DNA from: Clostridiales bacterium UBA1774
Lineage (GTDB): Bacteria; Bacillota; Clostridia; Oscillospirales; Oscillospiraceae
Reading direction: 5' to 3'
NCBI GenBank assembly: GCA_002314635.1
Contig: DCGQ01000023.1
Coordinates: forward strand, 20,429-40,637
DNA: 20,209 bases
This document shows positions 1 to 8,258 of the stretch, piece after piece (positions within the stretch are counted from its first letter, which is position 1; every line of letters begins with the position of its first letter). Made by a program: the position numbers and the translations under genes. The notes beneath the pieces are model-generated. The model was given only the letters and a program-made list of their open reading frames with translations, was not told the DNA's origin and did not search any database.

Positions 1-2
1 TG

Positions 3-380
3 AGCGCCCGTCCCATGGACACGCTGGAGCCGGTGGCTTCGGCGGAGGACATTCTGGCTCTGCGGGAGGAACGGAAACAGATCCTCTGCGCCGACCCGGT
101 GCTGGACTATATCATCCGCATTGCGGAAGCCACCCGGAAGGATGAGCGCATCAGCCTTGGCATCAGTCCCCGCGGCTGCATTGCCCTGACGGAAGCGGCT
201 ACGGCCAGCGCCATGTTCGCCGGAAGAAGCTACACCCTGCCGGATGATGTGCAGAAGCTGGCCCCTCTGGTGCTGGCACATCGGATCGTGCCGGACCGGC
301 GCAGCGGCATCCGCGGGGAGACCCGCAGCAGCATTCTGGCCTCCATCCTGCGGGAAATACAGGTCCCGGCAGTTTCATGA
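3..380 (+). CDS. MoxR-family AAA+ ATPase, C-terminal part (5' end outside window)
   Basis: Only the last ~126 residues are visible; the frame is open to the left edge, so the first internal Met (position 15) is not the start. The segment matches the helical lid of MoxR ATPases. A RPMDTLEPV stretch follows the AAA core, and an ISPRG motif resembles the sensor-2 SPRA/SPRG of the family. A TLPDDVQ segment then precedes the closing helix that ends LAPLVLAHRIV. MoxR proteins are cytoplasmic ATPases thought to act as chaperones or activators for partner proteins, often VWA-containing ones. The stop codon overlaps the start of the DUF58 gene by 4 bp (ATGA), so the two are translationally coupled and form an operon with the transglutaminase gene. 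The Walker motifs lie outside the window and cannot be checked. Confidence 0.88.
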   Translation, partial: SARPMDTLEPVASAEDILALREERKQILCADPVLDYIIRIAEATRKDERISLGISPRGCIALTEAATASAMFAGRSYTLPDDVQKLAPLVLAHRIVPDRRSGIRGETRSSILASILREIQVPAVS

Positions 381-1543
381 AGGTACTGAGGATCCTTTTC
401 TACCTGCTGATGCCGGTGTTCCTCTTTGCCGGTCTCTATACCGGACTGCGGCTCTGGTTCATCCTTCTGATCTCACAGATTCTGCTGGTGCTGATCATCG
501 TTGCGCTGAACCTGTGGACGGTGCGAACCTTTTCCTATACGCAGCATCTGGACGATGAGGAGGCCGTCAAGGGCGGGGAGACGGCGCTGCACATCTCCAT
601 CCGCAATGAGAAGCCGTTTCCGCTGTCTCTGATGCAGGTCCATGTGGAGATGGCCAACCCGGCGGAGCATACGCAGATCGCTTTCAGTCTGCTGCCCTTT
701 GCCGGAAGGGAGTTCGATTTCAAGGTCTCCATGCCCTACCGGGGCGTGTACCCCGTGGGCATTACCACGCTGCGGATCACGGATGTGTTCGGTCTGCTGC
801 CCATGACCTTCGATATGCGGAAGCTGCATTTCTACCGGCAGCCCCAGCTGACGATCTGCCCTCGGGCGGAAGCGCCGTCTCCCCAGTATGCGGAGGTGGC
901 GGACGAAAAGCTGTTCGGCGAGCAGTATCTGCTCAATGCGGAAGGCGGAAGCAGCATTTCCGGGGCGCGGGCCTACCGTCCCGGCGACCCGCTGAAACAG
1001 ATCCACTGGAAAAAGAGCGCTGCCCACGGAGAACTGTATGTGAAACAGTATGAGCAGCCTGTCCGGGAAAACGTGACCCTGCTGATCGACAACTGTAACC
1101 ACGGCGTCCGGGGCGAGGAAGCGCTGGCCCGGGCGGATACCGTGTGCGAAGCCGCGTCCTGCGTCACCCTCCACTGTCTCACCAGCCATCGCAGCGCCTT
1201 TCTCCGTGCCCTCTGCGAAACCGGCGGTCAGCATCCGGGGGAGGAAGCCGCCGACGAGGGAGATTTTGAAACGGTGCGCCGCTGGCTGGCCCGGCTGCCC
1301 TTCGGGGAACAGAGTGCGGGCGGGGAGCTTCCCGTGGATCAAACGGAGCTGGGCAGCGCACTTGTGCTGATCACCGCTGCCTGCACCGAGGAGCTGATCG
1401 CGGCAGCAGCGGCGGCAGCACCCTGTTTCAGCTCCGTCACGCTGATTCTGGTGGGCGAGGAACACCGGGACACCGGCTCGATTCCCGCCGTATACCTGCC
1501 CGTTGGCTGCGATGCGGCGGCAGAGCTGGCCATGCCGGACTGA
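377..1543 (+). CDS. DUF58 domain membrane protein
   Basis: A 388-residue protein with two hydrophobic N-terminal helices (about residues 4–24 and 26–48) that anchor it in the membrane. A beta-rich region follows, then the diagnostic DUF58 signature GARAYRPGDPLKQIHWKKSA starting at residue 196. After it comes a VWA-like strand (VTLLIDN) whose metal-site DxSxS motif is not evident, so metal binding looks degenerate. The C-terminus is Ala-rich. The start ATG lies inside the moxR stop (4-bp overlap) and has only a weak ribosome binding site, consistent with translational coupling. DUF58 proteins are classic partners of MoxR ATPases and transglutaminase-like membrane proteins; their biochemical role is not established, but cell-envelope functions have been proposed. 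Confidence 0.9.
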   Translation: MKVLRILFYLLMPVFLFAGLYTGLRLWFILLISQILLVLIIVALNLWTVRTFSYTQHLDDEEAVKGGETALHISIRNEKPFPLSLMQVHVEMANPAEHTQIAFSLLPFAGREFDFKVSMPYRGVYPVGITTLRITDVFGLLPMTFDMRKLHFYRQPQLTICPRAEAPSPQYAEVADEKLFGEQYLLNAEGGSSISGARAYRPGDPLKQIHWKKSAAHGELYVKQYEQPVRENVTLLIDNCNHGVRGEEALARADTVCEAASCVTLHCLTSHRSAFLRALCETGGQHPGEEAADEGDFETVRRWLARLPFGEQSAGGELPVDQTELGSALVLITAACTEELIAAAAAAAPCFSSVTLILVGEEHRDTGSIPAVYLPVGCDAAAELAMPD

Positions 1544-1557
1544 GGGGAGGAAAGCGC

Positions 1558-3891
1558 GTGAAAAAGAAAATCCGCAGGAATCTGGATTCCTCTCTGATGG
1601 CAGAGCTTGTCTGCTGTCTGCTGGGCGGCTGCGCGATCTGTTCCGCCCTGCTGCCTGCGCTGGGGCAGGATGTGAGCATGGCGGACTGTGTGCTTTTTCT
1701 CATCGTGGATCTGACCACGGTGTTCCTGCTGTCCCGCCGGTGGTGGATCACCCCGGCGCTGATCGGCGTGCTGGCGCTGGCGGGCTTTGCGGTGATCCGG
1801 CTTTTCCATCTGTGGGAGCCGCTGCTGGAATACCTTCGGGGTTTTCTGGAATGGTATCGGGCCGCGTATCCCTATACGCTGCCTTATTCGGAAAACGGCA
1901 GTCGTTTTCTGGTGTATCTGGCCTATTCCTTTCCCGTGACAGCGGTTCTGTACCTCTATTTCCGCAGGCTGCCCTTCCTGCCTGTGTGGGTGCTGCTCAC
2001 CGCTGCGCTGCTGGTGTGGATGTATCTCACCGGAGCGGACAATCTGCTGCCGGTGGCGGCGCTGCTGCTGATGGTGTGCATCGTGCTGCTGTCCCGCGCA
2101 AATGCCGCCGGGATCAACCGGAAGCTGGGTCTTGCGGAAAAAATCCCCACGGCGGCCATGCAGCTGACGGCGCTGGCATTGGCACCGTTGATCGTCCTGT
2201 TTTCCTTTGTCCTTGGCCCCAAGGAGGAGGGCGCGTGGCAGTCGGAGGGACTGGTGAACATCGTTGCGGATGTGCAGGACGCCATGGCCTTCTACGGCAG
2301 CGGCGGCTCCGGTTCCGGCAGCTTCACGCTGGGGTATTCCGGCCTTGCGCCCAACGGGAAAGCGCTGGGCGGCGACATTGACCCGGACAACCGAACCGTC
2401 ATGCAGGTCAAAACGGACACGCCGGTGCTGCTGGCAGGCGCGGTGTACGACGGGTATAACGGTGAAGCGTGGTACGATACCGGGGCGCTGGGCCGCTTCC
2501 GCTATACCAGTCCTCTGTGGCGGGGCAGGCTGCGGCAGGTTTTTGCCATCGGCAAGCCATCCTCCAACCGGACTGCCGAACTGTACAGCGCAGTCAGCCA
2601 AAGCGCGGCACTGGAGGTCTCCATGTCCGTCCGCTTCCAGTCCCTGTTCACCGCAGGCAAGCCGGAACGGCTGGAGCTGCGGAACGGGGAGGATACGGAT
2701 ATTTACTTCAACACGCAGGGGGAACTGTTTCTGGCGGAGAAGCCGGGTTACACCCTGCGCTACAGCCTCCGCACCCGGGTGTTTGACCGGGAGCGGGAGA
2801 ATTTTGACGAGAATATGCGCACCCTGATTCAGCTTGCCGCCAATTCCAAGGACGAGGATTACGAGGAGATTTGCCTCAGCTGCCTGACCGTCTCCGATAC
2901 GGTGGAGCCGTTTGCGGCGGAGCTGGCAGCGGAGCTCACGGCGGACTGTGACAATCCCTATGACAAGGCGCTGGCGCTGGAAAGCTGGCTGCGGGAAAAC
3001 TGCACGTATACAAAGACCCCCGGCGACCCGCCGGAGGGACGGGATTTCGTCTCCGCCTTTCTGGAGACCCGGGAGGGGTACTGCACCTATTTCGCCTCCG
3101 CCATGACGGTAATGGCCCGGATGGTGGGTCTGCCTGCCCGCTATGTGACCGGCTACGGTTTGAAACAGGCAGACACACGCCACGGCTCCAACTACTATAC
3201 CGCCACCAATGCCACGGCACATGCGTGGACGCAGATCTATTTCTTCGGCGTGGGCTGGGTGGATTTTGACGCTACGGACTGGGAGTTTTACGAGCTGGTG
3301 GAGAAGGATCCACCGGTCATCAGGGAACAGGAGGAGGTTGCTCCCGTGACCCCGGTGGTGCCGGAGCTTCCGGAACCGGAGATCGAAGTGCCGGAGCCGG
3401 AGGAACCGCAAACGGACAGCCTGTCCGATCACGGGAAAAAGGACAAGACCGGAAAGCTGGTGCTCATCATTCTCTCCTGCGATCTGGCCGCCTTCCTGAT
3501 CTTCCTGCTGGTGCGCTTTATCCTGCTGTTCTTCCGGGTGGAGAGCTTTTATTACCGCATTACCCGCAAATATCCGGACAATGACGTCCGGGCGGATGTG
3601 TGCTACCGGCAGATTCTGAAGCAGCTCCGCTTTCTGGGACTGGAGATGGAACCGTCGGACACGATCAGTACCTTCTGCGCCCGGGCGGACGCGGTGCTGG
3701 GAAACGATGACCCGCAGCAGACCATGCAGAGCGTCTGTGAGCCGGTGCTGCTGTCCCGCTTTGCACGGCGCAGACCCCGGGACCCGGAGATCCGGCGCAT
3801 GTGCGACTTTTATATGGACACGGAGCGCCGTCTGCGGCGGACGCTGGGCATCAAAAACTATATCATTCACCGGATGCTTCTGGGAAAATAA
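1558..3891 (+). CDS. Membrane-bound transglutaminase-like protein
   Basis: A 777-residue protein starting at GTG, chosen because GGGGAGG (1544–1550) sits 7 nt upstream. The first ~220 residues contain several hydrophobic segments (near 14–35, 42–59, 63–82, 116–135, 139–180 and 198–218). An extracytoplasmic region follows with a transglutaminase core. The catalytic triad is readable as C509 (EGYCTYFAS), H555 (ATAHAWTQIYF) and D571 (WVDFDATD). A Pro/Glu-rich linker (about 586–618) leads to a last membrane helix (about 634–659) and a cytoplasmic tail of ~115 residues. The layout matches the DUF3488/TgpA-type family usually encoded with MoxR and DUF58 proteins. The actual substrate, and whether it acts as protease or transglutaminase, is unknown. 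It ends the operon; no clear terminator hairpin is seen after the stop. Confidence 0.92.
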   Translation: MKKKIRRNLDSSLMAELVCCLLGGCAICSALLPALGQDVSMADCVLFLIVDLTTVFLLSRRWWITPALIGVLALAGFAVIRLFHLWEPLLEYLRGFLEWYRAAYPYTLPYSENGSRFLVYLAYSFPVTAVLYLYFRRLPFLPVWVLLTAALLVWMYLTGADNLLPVAALLLMVCIVLLSRANAAGINRKLGLAEKIPTAAMQLTALALAPLIVLFSFVLGPKEEGAWQSEGLVNIVADVQDAMAFYGSGGSGSGSFTLGYSGLAPNGKALGGDIDPDNRTVMQVKTDTPVLLAGAVYDGYNGEAWYDTGALGRFRYTSPLWRGRLRQVFAIGKPSSNRTAELYSAVSQSAALEVSMSVRFQSLFTAGKPERLELRNGEDTDIYFNTQGELFLAEKPGYTLRYSLRTRVFDRERENFDENMRTLIQLAANSKDEDYEEICLSCLTVSDTVEPFAAELAAELTADCDNPYDKALALESWLRENCTYTKTPGDPPEGRDFVSAFLETREGYCTYFASAMTVMARMVGLPARYVTGYGLKQADTRHGSNYYTATNATAHAWTQIYFFGVGWVDFDATDWEFYELVEKDPPVIREQEEVAPVTPVVPELPEPEIEVPEPEEPQTDSLSDHGKKDKTGKLVLIILSCDLAAFLIFLLVRFILLFFRVESFYYRITRKYPDNDVRADVCYRQILKQLRFLGLEMEPSDTISTFCARADAVLGNDDPQQTMQSVCEPVLLSRFARRRPRDPEIRRMCDFYMDTERRLRRTLGIKNYIIHRMLLGK

Positions 3892-3921
3892 CCAACCGCC
3901 CGGATTCCCGCGCTTACCCCC

Positions 3922-3950
3922 TTTCCAATTAGAAAAATCTTTGCTATAAT
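3922..3950 (+). promoter_or_regulatory. Sigma-A-type promoter for the oxidoreductase–glycosidase gene
   Basis: TTTCCA (3922–3927, 4/6 match to TTGACA) lies 17 nt before a perfect TATAAT (3945–3950), which also carries the TGn extended -10 element (TGC). Transcription would begin near 3957, giving a ~32-nt leader. The preceding gene stops at 3891, so the downstream gene has its own promoter inside the 97-bp gap. Confidence 0.8.
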
Positions 3951-3988
3951 ACGTTCAATCTGATAAACAGAATACAAGGAGGTATTTC

Positions 3989-6376
3989 ATGAAGATTGCA
4001 GTTATCGGCGCTGCCGGAAAAGCAGGCAAGCTGATCGTCCGTGAAGCGCTGGAGCGCGGCCATCAGGTTACCGGCATCGTGAAGCCCGGCAGCGAGGAGC
4101 GGGTTCCCGCCGGATGCACTGTTCTGGCCAAAAACCTGTTTGACCTTACCGCGGCCGACCTGAAGGATTTCGCCGCAGTGGTGAACGCCTTCTCTACGCC
4201 CTACGACCAGCCGGGGAAGGAGCAGGAGCACATTGACGCGGCAAAGCTGCTCATTTCCATCGGCAGAGAGCTGCCAGAAGTCCGGTTCCTGACCATCGGC
4301 GGCTACGGCAGCCTGTATACGGATGAAACAAAGACCGCCCTTGTGGTGGACGGCATCCCCGCGCCCTTCCGTGCCGTGCCGCAGGCATCCAAGGAGACGC
4401 TGGACCTGTTCCGCGCCTCCGATATGAACTGGACCTTCTTCAGTCCTGCCGGTAACTTCGACCCCAACGGGGCCAGAAGCGGCAGCTATACGCTGGGCGG
4501 CGACGTGGTCATTCAGAACCGGATGGGGCAGAGCTACATTTCCTATGCGGACTTCGCCGTTGCCATGGTGGACGAGATCGAACAGGCCAAGCATGTTCGG
4601 GAGCGGATCACCGCAGTGTCCTGCGATCCCTTCTTCCGCAATGCACCCCAGTATTTCCCCGTCAGCACCTATAAGTTCTCCCGTGCAGGCGCATGGATGT
4701 CCCTGAGCATCGACAATGTGAAATACGGCAAGGGTACCCTGACCCTGACCACCTGCCGCGGCAACCGTACCCACGGCCAGTCCAGCGAGGGCAGCAAGCT
4801 GTTCACCATCTATCCCACCTTCGACGGCAAGCGCATCGCCTTCGCCAGCCAGCAGATCGGCCCTGCGGAGTTCGTGCTGCATACCCGCCGGGGCGATATC
4901 CGCTTTACCTGGGCCACCGTCACCCGCCTGATGGCGGAGGGTGATCCGGGCATGGGTCTGGAATGGGTCCGTACCGCGGCTCCCTATGAGTCCGTGCGTG
5001 AGAGAAAGGACGGCGCATGGGAGAGCATTCCCCAGCACGCCAATCCTCTGTGCTTCAAGGGTCTGGAGGGTTCCGGCTTCGCCTTCAAGGACAGCTGGAG
5101 CTGGTACAGCCTGAATGCCACCAATGTGGACGGCTTCACCTCTCCCGGTCCCGACGGCCGCTTCACGCTGGCTGTGGACGAGTTTTCCTACATGGTCAAG
5201 GTTCCGGAGGATTACGGCACCTACGCACAGGGCAAGGCGGATATGCTGGCGGACTGGGAAGCCTTCCGGGCAAAGTACCCCAAGCTGGCAGAGCCTTATG
5301 CCCGCAAGGCGGAGGAGACTGCTTATACCCTGTGGATGATGCAGCTGGCTCCCTCCGAGTTGACTCCTCACTGGATGATGCAGATGTTCCCCGGCGTGAT
5401 GGCCTCTCAGTGGCAGCAGGTGCAGAACGGCGTTTCCCTGCAGGACTGCACGGAGCTGTCCCGCAATCTGCTTCTGGCACCGCTGGAGCGTCAGGGCGCG
5501 GACGGTCAGCTGGCCGACAGCTATGACGATGCGCAGCTGGAAACCGGCGGCATCAAGCCTCCCATCTACGGCTGGGCCATCAAGAACATTCTCTCCCATC
5601 ACGACATGGGCAAGGAATGGCCCCGGGAGGATCTGGAACGGCTGTACGAAGGCGCAGGGAAGTGGGCCATGTGGTTCATGAACTGCCGCGATGACGACGG
5701 AGACGGTCTGCCCGGCTTCGACAACGGTGCGGAATGCGGCTTTGATGAGGTTACGGCCTTCTGGGAAGGCAAATCCATGGCGACCCCCGACCTGTGCGCC
5801 TTTGAAGTGCTGAACTTTGAAGCGCAGGGCGATCTGGCAAAGATCCTTGGCAAGCCTCAGGCGGAGATCGACGGCTGGTATCAGAAGAGCAAAGACCTGC
5901 TGAAGCTGATGCTGGAAAAGATGTGGAACGGGGAGCATTTCGTGTGCCTGAAGCAGTACACCCACGAGCCTGTTTTCTCCGAATCCATCCTGTTCTATAT
6001 CCCCCTGATTCTGGGCAGCCGTCTGCCTGCCGACGTGCTGGATAAGCTCACCGCCCGTCTGCTGCGGGAGAACCGGATCCTCAGTCCCTACGGCATCGGC
6101 AGCGAGGATATGACCAGCGATGTGTTCCAGATGATCGGCGTGAAGATGGGCTGCGGCGCCATCAGCCCTCCGGGCCAGCTCTACATCCTCACCGGCCTGT
6201 GGGAAGGCGGCAAGAAGCAGGAGGCCAAGCTGATTATCGACCGGTATCTGGGCAGCCTGCTGGAAAAGGGCTTCCCCCATTTCCTCGACCCCATCAGCGG
6301 CGACGGTGGTTTCCCGGGCGGCAGCTGGTGCCGTACCGTGTTCACCATTCTGGCCAGAATGGTCACCGAAGGCTGA
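3989..6376 (+). CDS. Fusion protein: NAD(P)-binding Rossmann domain plus GH63/MGH1-like glycoside hydrolase
   Basis: A 795-residue protein with a strong start: AAGGAGGT at 3976–3983, 5 nt before the ATG. Residues 1 to ~212 form an atypical short-chain-dehydrogenase-like Rossmann domain of the YwnB/COG2910 (NADH-flavin reductase-like) type. It has GxxGxxG at residues 7–13 and a TIGGYGSL strand. From ~215 on, a beta-sandwich-like region leads into an (alpha/alpha)6-barrel glycosidase. That part shows the DDDGDGLPGFDNG element (residues 568–580) followed by GFDE, with D586 at the position of the general acid in related clan-G/GH63-like enzymes. The GPP-type GAISPPGQLY and FLDPISG segments near the C-terminus fit the same fold. 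The usual base Glu near the last segment is not obvious, so activity and substrate are uncertain. No signal peptide is seen, so it is probably cytoplasmic. The reading frame is continuous across the junction. Confidence 0.72.
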   Translation: MKIAVIGAAGKAGKLIVREALERGHQVTGIVKPGSEERVPAGCTVLAKNLFDLTAADLKDFAAVVNAFSTPYDQPGKEQEHIDAAKLLISIGRELPEVRFLTIGGYGSLYTDETKTALVVDGIPAPFRAVPQASKETLDLFRASDMNWTFFSPAGNFDPNGARSGSYTLGGDVVIQNRMGQSYISYADFAVAMVDEIEQAKHVRERITAVSCDPFFRNAPQYFPVSTYKFSRAGAWMSLSIDNVKYGKGTLTLTTCRGNRTHGQSSEGSKLFTIYPTFDGKRIAFASQQIGPAEFVLHTRRGDIRFTWATVTRLMAEGDPGMGLEWVRTAAPYESVRERKDGAWESIPQHANPLCFKGLEGSGFAFKDSWSWYSLNATNVDGFTSPGPDGRFTLAVDEFSYMVKVPEDYGTYAQGKADMLADWEAFRAKYPKLAEPYARKAEETAYTLWMMQLAPSELTPHWMMQMFPGVMASQWQQVQNGVSLQDCTELSRNLLLAPLERQGADGQLADSYDDAQLETGGIKPPIYGWAIKNILSHHDMGKEWPREDLERLYEGAGKWAMWFMNCRDDDGDGLPGFDNGAECGFDEVTAFWEGKSMATPDLCAFEVLNFEAQGDLAKILGKPQAEIDGWYQKSKDLLKLMLEKMWNGEHFVCLKQYTHEPVFSESILFYIPLILGSRLPADVLDKLTARLLRENRILSPYGIGSEDMTSDVFQMIGVKMGCGAISPPGQLYILTGLWEGGKKQEAKLIIDRYLGSLLEKGFPHFLDPISGDGGFPGGSWCRTVFTILARMVTEG

Positions 6377-6390
6377 GTATCATATGAATT

Positions 6391-6428
6391 ACAGAACCGC
6401 TGCCGGATGATTCCGGCGGCGGTTCTGT
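6391..6428 (+). terminator. Hairpin after the glycosidase gene, probable terminator
   Basis: Two 17-nt arms (6391–6407 and 6412–6428) pair along their whole length with one G-T wobble and a 4-nt loop (TGAT), 14 nt after the stop codon. The run after the stem (GATTTGAAAT) is only weakly T-rich, so termination may be imperfect. The stem could also act against transcripts arriving from the right. Confidence 0.6.
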
Positions 6429-6552
6429 GATTTGAAATAGCCAGGGGGACTTTTTCGGGAAGGGTATGGCCTGCTGCGGCGGCACAATATCCCGCACGCA
6501 AGACAAAAACACCCGACTGTCAGTTATGGGAATAATATTACAGAAATATATC

Positions 6553-6580
6553 ATAATTGCATGAAAATAATTGCAATTAT
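6553..6580. repeat. AT-rich inverted repeat with an embedded palindrome
   Basis: ATAATTGCA (6553–6561) is the reverse complement of TGCAATTAT (6572–6580), with 10 nt between. The right arm overlaps a perfect 10-bp palindrome, AATTGCAATT (6569–6578). It lies in the most AT-rich part of the window. It could be a protein-binding site or a chance product of base composition. Confidence 0.35.
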
Positions 6581-6754
6581 ATAAATACCATATATTTAAC
6601 ATAATATGTAAAATATATTGATAAATAAGAATTTTTCCCTGATAATACGGATTTTTTCCTGTAATTTTTCGATTTCAGTCCCACTTTTGTGGTTTGCATG
6701 TTTAGGGGGTATTCCCACTTTTACCCCCCACGGAAAAAACGCAGAAACAGGTAT

Positions 6755-8113
6755 CTACTCTGAAATAGTACGGATTTCCGAGGGTTCAAACTGCCAAATG
6801 CCCTCCGCAATGTTGCGCTCGTAACCCCTGATGGGATTATCCGACCCGGTATGCTTCACAACAACGGAATCCTGACAGGGCTCCGCCTCCAGATACGCCT
6901 GCTTCTCCGCGTCCTCCGCCGCGGGGAACAGACGCTCCTCATAAAGTCGGCTCTCCAGCGCAAACCACAGGCAGGACAGCTGGGAATAGATGTCCAAAAG
7001 CCGGTAATTCTCCTGTGTCGTCACCTCCCGACCCGGCAGCGGCAGAGCCTGTCCCACCAGCAGCTCCACGGTCATCATGCGCCGCTCATTCAGACTGAGG
7101 CGGGTGATATCCATGCCCATCAGCTCCGGGATATGCGCCCGGTCGGCGGTCAGCAGCCGGGCCTGCTCCCGGATCGCACGGCGGAAGGAGGCGTTTTCCG
7201 CCTCCCCCGGATACACCACGTCGATCTCGTCATACGCGGTGGGATCGTCGAAAAGGACGCGGTTTCTGCCTGAATAATCGTCGAGCCTACCCTCGCTGAT
7301 GGGGTGAAACTCCCGCAGGAACCGCTCCGGCTCCACGCAGGCAAAGCGGATGCGGGAATAACCGGCCCGCTCCCCGCCGTGGTACCCGTCCTGAAACGGC
7401 ACCGCGCACCACGGCTGCGCTTCCGGCGTCATGGCCCGCAGCTCCGCCAGCGCCTGCCGTACCGCCTTTCGCGCATCCTCCGCATCCTGCCCGTATTCCA
7501 CGGAAAGGATCTGCATCGCGCAGCGCAAATCCGCATCCTCCACCCGGTCAAACAGGGAACGCATGGTGCAGGGATCCCGGTATGCGAAATCCGCCAGTCC
7601 ATTTTCCAAGGTAACGAAATTCAGATGGGGGAGGGCGTATTTCATCACATCCTCGCTCATGCCGCCGCAGGTTTCCCGGAAAACCTCCTCCGCCGTCCGT
7701 GCGGAATAGCTGGGATGCCGCATCCGCTCAGTATGGCGGAAAAGCCGCGCCCGCGCTGCTTCAAACCGCAGGGCAGCGGTGCAGGCCTCATAGGCTGCCA
7801 GAACGGCGGCAGCCAGCCGATCCGACCCGGCATTGATCCACAGCGTCAGCTCCGGCTGCCCGATATCGACAAACGCCTCCGGCAGAACCCGCTCCGCTGT
7901 GCAGCGCAGGATCCGCAGCTGCTTTACTTCGCCGTCACCGGCGGAAAGCGCCGCCCGGTTCTCCGTCCCGTCCGCAATGCGGACACGGTCGGCGACAGTT
8001 CTCCCGGTCAGTCTGTCCAACAAGCGAAATGCCTCCTGCGCGGCGGCGATCCGGTTTTCCCGGTCCCCGGTCACGGGGATGGAAATCGCGTCAAAGGGCC
8101 AATGTCTGCTCAT
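6755..8113 (-). CDS. Protein of unknown family, 452 residues
   Basis: I do not recognise this family. The ATG at 8113 is supported by AGGAGG (complement of 8118–8123) just upstream. The product is acidic and Arg/Ala-rich, with no signal peptide or membrane helix, so it is probably cytoplasmic. The first ~60 residues contain an amphipathic helical stretch (ENRIAAAQEAFRLLDRLTG). The middle is rich in Asp/Glu-Ala helices. The C-terminal third has a conserved-looking LNERRMMTVELLVGQALPLP segment and ends in GYERNIAEGIWQFEPSE. No P-loop, protease or nuclease motif could be picked out. It is transcribed alone toward the left, from a region shared with the DUF6273 gene, and lies near the chaperone/AAA operon. 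Whether it belongs to that system is unknown. Confidence 0.85.
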   Translation of the reverse strand: MSRHWPFDAISIPVTGDRENRIAAAQEAFRLLDRLTGRTVADRVRIADGTENRAALSAGDGEVKQLRILRCTAERVLPEAFVDIGQPELTLWINAGSDRLAAAVLAAYEACTAALRFEAARARLFRHTERMRHPSYSARTAEEVFRETCGGMSEDVMKYALPHLNFVTLENGLADFAYRDPCTMRSLFDRVEDADLRCAMQILSVEYGQDAEDARKAVRQALAELRAMTPEAQPWCAVPFQDGYHGGERAGYSRIRFACVEPERFLREFHPISEGRLDDYSGRNRVLFDDPTAYDEIDVVYPGEAENASFRRAIREQARLLTADRAHIPELMGMDITRLSLNERRMMTVELLVGQALPLPGREVTTQENYRLLDIYSQLSCLWFALESRLYEERLFPAAEDAEKQAYLEAEPCQDSVVVKHTGSDNPIRGYERNIAEGIWQFEPSEIRTISE

Positions 8114-8117
8114 TTCT

Positions 8118-8123
8118 GCCTCC
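8118..8123 (-). promoter_or_regulatory. Ribosome binding site of the 452-residue protein gene
   Basis: AGGAGG on the - strand, 4 nt upstream of the ATG at 8113. It fixes the start of this gene and marks the 5' leader inside the divergent control region. Confidence 0.75.
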
Positions 8124-8145
8124 TACCAGCTTCTGTGCGGATTTC

Positions 8146-8174
8146 TTGCATTTGCGAAAAAACCACGATATAAT
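8146..8174 (+). promoter_or_regulatory. Rightward promoter for the DUF6273 gene
   Basis: TTGCAT (8146–8151) and a perfect TATAAT (8169–8174) are separated by exactly 17 nt. The -35 matches the consensus only at TTG. The start would be near 8181, giving a leader of ~83 nt. The -10 lies inside the left arm of the inverted repeat at 8168–8192. Confidence 0.6.
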
Positions 8175-8192
8175 ATCATAAATATATTATAT
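8168..8192. repeat. Inverted repeat covering two opposed -10 boxes
   Basis: ATATAATAT (8168–8176) is the exact reverse complement of ATATTATAT (8184–8192), with a 7-nt spacer. Each arm contains a TATAAT, one read rightward and one leftward. This could be an operator for a dimeric regulator, or simply the symmetry created by two facing -10 boxes. Confidence 0.5.
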
Positions 8193-8214
8193 GGCGGCAG
8201 CCGTCAAAAAGCAA
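8186..8214 (-). promoter_or_regulatory. Leftward promoter for the 452-residue protein gene
   Basis: On the - strand, TTGCTT (8214–8209) is followed after 17 nt by a perfect TATAAT (8191–8186). It mirrors the rightward promoter, and its predicted start (~8179) falls within that promoter's region. A competing reading is TTGACG (8207–8202) with a poor -10. Confidence 0.45.
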
Positions 8215-8250
8215 CGAGTCGCGCCGCTTTTCATCCGATTTCAAACCGAA

Positions 8251-8258
8251 AGGGGGAG
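8251..8258 (+). promoter_or_regulatory. Ribosome binding site deciding the DUF6273 start
   Basis: AGGGGGAG lies 5 nt before the ATG at 8264 but only 2 nt before the in-frame TTG at 8261. The ATG is therefore the start. Confidence 0.75.

Larger units (their letters stand above)
6377..6754. other. 378-bp non-coding gap between convergent genes
   Basis: The glycosidase gene ends rightward at 6376 and the 452-residue protein gene ends leftward at 6755. The gap holds a long hairpin at its left end and then a strikingly AT-rich stretch (about 6525–6670). A GC hairpin of the type GGGGGTA...TACCCCC (6705–6711 with 6722–6728) follows near the right end. CCCACTTTT occurs twice (near 6690 and 6714). 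Short open frames here have no ribosome binding site or recognisable product. I see no convincing gene or RNA. Confidence 0.6.

Noticed and set aside
1339..6280. Long - strand open frames opposite the transglutaminase and glycosidase genes (1339–3870 and 3944–6280)
   Set aside because: Each lies opposite a gene with recognisable catalytic motifs and has no coherent protein features; these are antisense shadows.
6705..6728. GGGGGTA...TACCCCC hairpin as the terminator of the 452-residue protein gene
   Set aside because: On the - strand it is followed by TAAACATGC rather than a T-run, so termination there is not supported.
6618..6824. Small + strand frame of 68 codons in the AT-rich gap
   Set aside because: It has no ribosome binding site, a non-ATG start and no family resemblance, and it runs into the end of the opposite gene.
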